DNA of 64,000 bases from Flavobacterium wongokense (GTDB taxonomy: Bacteria > Bacteroidota > Bacteroidia > Flavobacteriales > Flavobacteriaceae): positions 1,178,001 to 1,242,000 of the forward strand of contig NZ_JAKIHP010000001.1 in NCBI RefSeq assembly GCF_021608265.1, written 5' to 3'. The notes below the pieces were generated by a model, which was not told the DNA's origin, made no database searches, and saw only the letters and a list, made by a program, of their open reading frames with translations. Shown one piece after another: positions 62,366-64,000 of the stretch. The translations under genes and the position numbers were made by a program. How positions within the stretch are numbered: the stretch's first letter is position 1; the number at the start of each line of letters is the position of its first letter.

Positions 62366-64000
62366 ATGGTTAAAATCTATATAGATTGGAATGTAATGTC
62401 TCAAATGAAAAATGGTAATCATAAAGATTTACACCAAATTTTAGTTAATGAGAAATTTTTCATACCCTATTCAACTTCTCATATAGGAGATATCTTTTCT
62501 AGTTATAAAGAAACTGAAGAACAAAATAACTATATAAATTCTGATTTAGATTTCATTAGTACATTGACACGTAATTCGTGCCTTTTTAATGATGGGAAAG
62601 ATATCTTAATGGATTTTTCATCCCCTCATGAACTTTTCCAACAGAGAGTAGAACAAAGAGATTTATTTCAAGATATTAGCATACAAGGATTATCTAAGAT
62701 TTTTGATAATAATGAAGCCACAAAAGGTTTAGGAAAAACATTCATTAATCAATTAAAATCAATCTCACTTAACCCCCTTATCAATGCACTCAACAATCCG
62801 GAAAGCGAAAAACAAATGGATTTATTATTTCCTGGGTTAGCAGAAAACCCAACTTATGAGGGATTGTTTAATAGTTTTGGACAAATGATAAAAGGCTTAA
62901 ATGAAGAAGAAAAGTATAATGATTTGCGGAAGTTGCTTCAATCTGGTGTTGGTATCAATAGAGATAAAATATTCAATAGTAGTGACCCATACAAAATCAT
63001 AGAAAATGCACATGAGAAACTAAGTATTGACATAAAACAGCATATTGATAATACTAAAAATGGACCAGAATGGTTTAATGAAATTGCAAATGAATATATT
63101 CAACTTGATATGCACGGATATCAGGAAGATAATGTAAATGCTAAAAAAGGTAGAAAAGAAACTTTTAAAAATACAACAGAAGACGCGTTTCATACTGCTT
63201 TTGCATCCACCTGTCATTTTTATGTTATAAATGATAATAAAGCATACAATAAATCCATCCAGTTGTTTAAAAAATTAGGAATTAAAACATCCATATTCAA
63301 ACCTGACGAATTCTTAAATTATTATAATAACCACTTAAAAATTGATGAAGCTATATCTCAAATAGCATTTCCAAAATACTTAATTGAAAATGGTCAGTTT
63401 TTAGAGGATATTGTTAGCGGGCAAACTATTAAAACCTATCCATTCCGGCATTTTCTATTTAACTTCTTTAATATACTTACCGTAATTGTTTATCAAGATA
63501 CTACCGAAAAGAATATTTTATTATTACGCCAATATACTCCAACCAACAATATGATTTTTGTAATGGAGATTCAAAGATTGGTTGAAAATTTAAACAGTCT
63601 TTTAGGTGAAGACATCGAAAAAATTGGACCTGTAACAAAAGAAGAATTTGAAGAAGAACCATGGATAGGACGTAATTGGACATTTGGAGAGGAAAATTAC
63701 CGACTCGAAAAAAACTATGGAGAGTTCCATTTATTAATCGATACAGAATTAAAAAACAAAAATTCAACGAACATGATATTTAATATTTATTACATCAATT
63801 TTCCAAAAGTTTATGAAATCAAAATGATGCTTAGCAACGTAATTTCATTAAGTCGTGAGATGCAGAAAGAAAATATAAAAGGGAAAGAGACCGAGATTAG
63901 AGGACAGATGGGTGCCAAATTTCTAAACTTTTTAAGCGGCGAAATTGGAGGTAATATAAAAAATAGTGGTTCAGATTCTCAAAAGGTTTTAGAAACATTT
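62366..64000 (+). CDS. PIN-like nuclease-domain protein, partial (runs off the window)
   Basis: The frame is open from the ATG at 62366 to base 64000, 545 codons without a stop. Residues 1-330 have the layout of a PIN-like RNase: acidic D7 in VKIYIDWNVMSQ, TSHIGD with D42, then TEDAFHTAFAS with D273 and H276, and FYVINDNKAYNKS with D290; helices lie between. Residues 330-545 are of unknown type. Base composition is much more AT-rich than the neighbours, pointing to horizontal origin. PIN domains serve as toxins and defence nucleases. Role and C-terminal end unknown. Confidence 0.6.
   Translation, partial: MVKIYIDWNVMSQMKNGNHKDLHQILVNEKFFIPYSTSHIGDIFSSYKETEEQNNYINSDLDFISTLTRNSCLFNDGKDILMDFSSPHELFQQRVEQRDLFQDISIQGLSKIFDNNEATKGLGKTFINQLKSISLNPLINALNNPESEKQMDLLFPGLAENPTYEGLFNSFGQMIKGLNEEEKYNDLRKLLQSGVGINRDKIFNSSDPYKIIENAHEKLSIDIKQHIDNTKNGPEWFNEIANEYIQLDMHGYQEDNVNAKKGRKETFKNTTEDAFHTAFASTCHFYVINDNKAYNKSIQLFKKLGIKTSIFKPDEFLNYYNNHLKIDEAISQIAFPKYLIENGQFLEDIVSGQTIKTYPFRHFLFNFFNILTVIVYQDTTEKNILLLRQYTPTNNMIFVMEIQRLVENLNSLLGEDIEKIGPVTKEEFEEEPWIGRNWTFGEENYRLEKNYGEFHLLIDTELKNKNSTNMIFNIYYINFPKVYEIKMMLSNVISLSREMQKENIKGKETEIRGQMGAKFLNFLSGEIGGNIKNSGSDSQKVLETF

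Overview
The window looks like a chromosomal segment of a Flavobacterium-like member of the Bacteroidota. The evidence is AT-rich DNA, several TAnnTTTG -7 promoter elements, type IX secretion (T9SS) C-terminal sorting domains, lipoproteins and signal peptides of Bacteroidota type, LytTR/LytS and TPR-LuxR regulators, and a Flavobacterium-like tRNA-Arg(CCT). No rRNA, CRISPR array, integrase or intact insertion sequence was seen.

Region 1 (1-14.7 kb) is catabolic. After the start of a divergent lipoprotein gene come deoC and two aldehyde dehydrogenase genes (deoxyribose-phosphate breakdown). A separate long operon then encodes the reductive pyrimidine pathway: PreT/PreA (uracil or thymine to dihydropyrimidine), dihydropyrimidinase, a nitrilase-type beta-ureidopropionase plus an M20-type carbamoyl-amino-acid amidase, a class III aminotransferase, a CoA-acylating methylmalonate/malonate-semialdehyde dehydrogenase and an NCS1 nucleobase transporter. 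Together these could turn pyrimidine deoxynucleoside parts into central metabolites. Four copies of an AT-rich palindromic spacer sit between genes of this operon only.

Region 2 (14.7-25.5 kb) holds housekeeping and small membrane genes: a D-2-hydroxyacid dehydrogenase, VOC, TM2, DUF2752, DUF4870 and DUF805 proteins, an M48 protease, an OlsF-like two-domain acyltransferase, exonuclease III, an OmpA lipoprotein and a UmuC/UmuD pair.

Region 3 (25.5-43.5 kb) contains an RND efflux operon and then a stress/signalling block: a YciF-like ferritin-fold protein, a disordered acidic protein, a kaiC-kaiB-kaiB-histidine kinase operon, an AI-2E family permease, an Ala/Lys-rich histone-like protein, a secreted zincin-like protein, an amidohydrolase and a TPR-LuxR regulator.

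Region 4 (43.5-51 kb) is a T9SS cargo gene and a block of two large kinases (a PAS histidine kinase and a CheB-CheR-PAS-kinase fusion) bracketed by two paralogous 69-residue proteins.

Region 5 (51-62 kb) has an OxyR-type regulator divergent from osmC and an alpha/beta hydrolase, T9SS cargo proteins, a tRNA-Arg, a beta-helix plus triple-repeat secreted pair and a LytS/LytTR system. The right edge (60.9-64 kb) carries a small coiled-coil protein, an HTH protein and a divergent, strikingly AT-rich gene for a PIN-like protein that runs off the window. The HTH-PIN pair is separated by a shared array of inverted repeats and is the best candidate for an undescribed, possibly horizontally acquired, module. 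All assignments come from reading the sequence; no database search was run.
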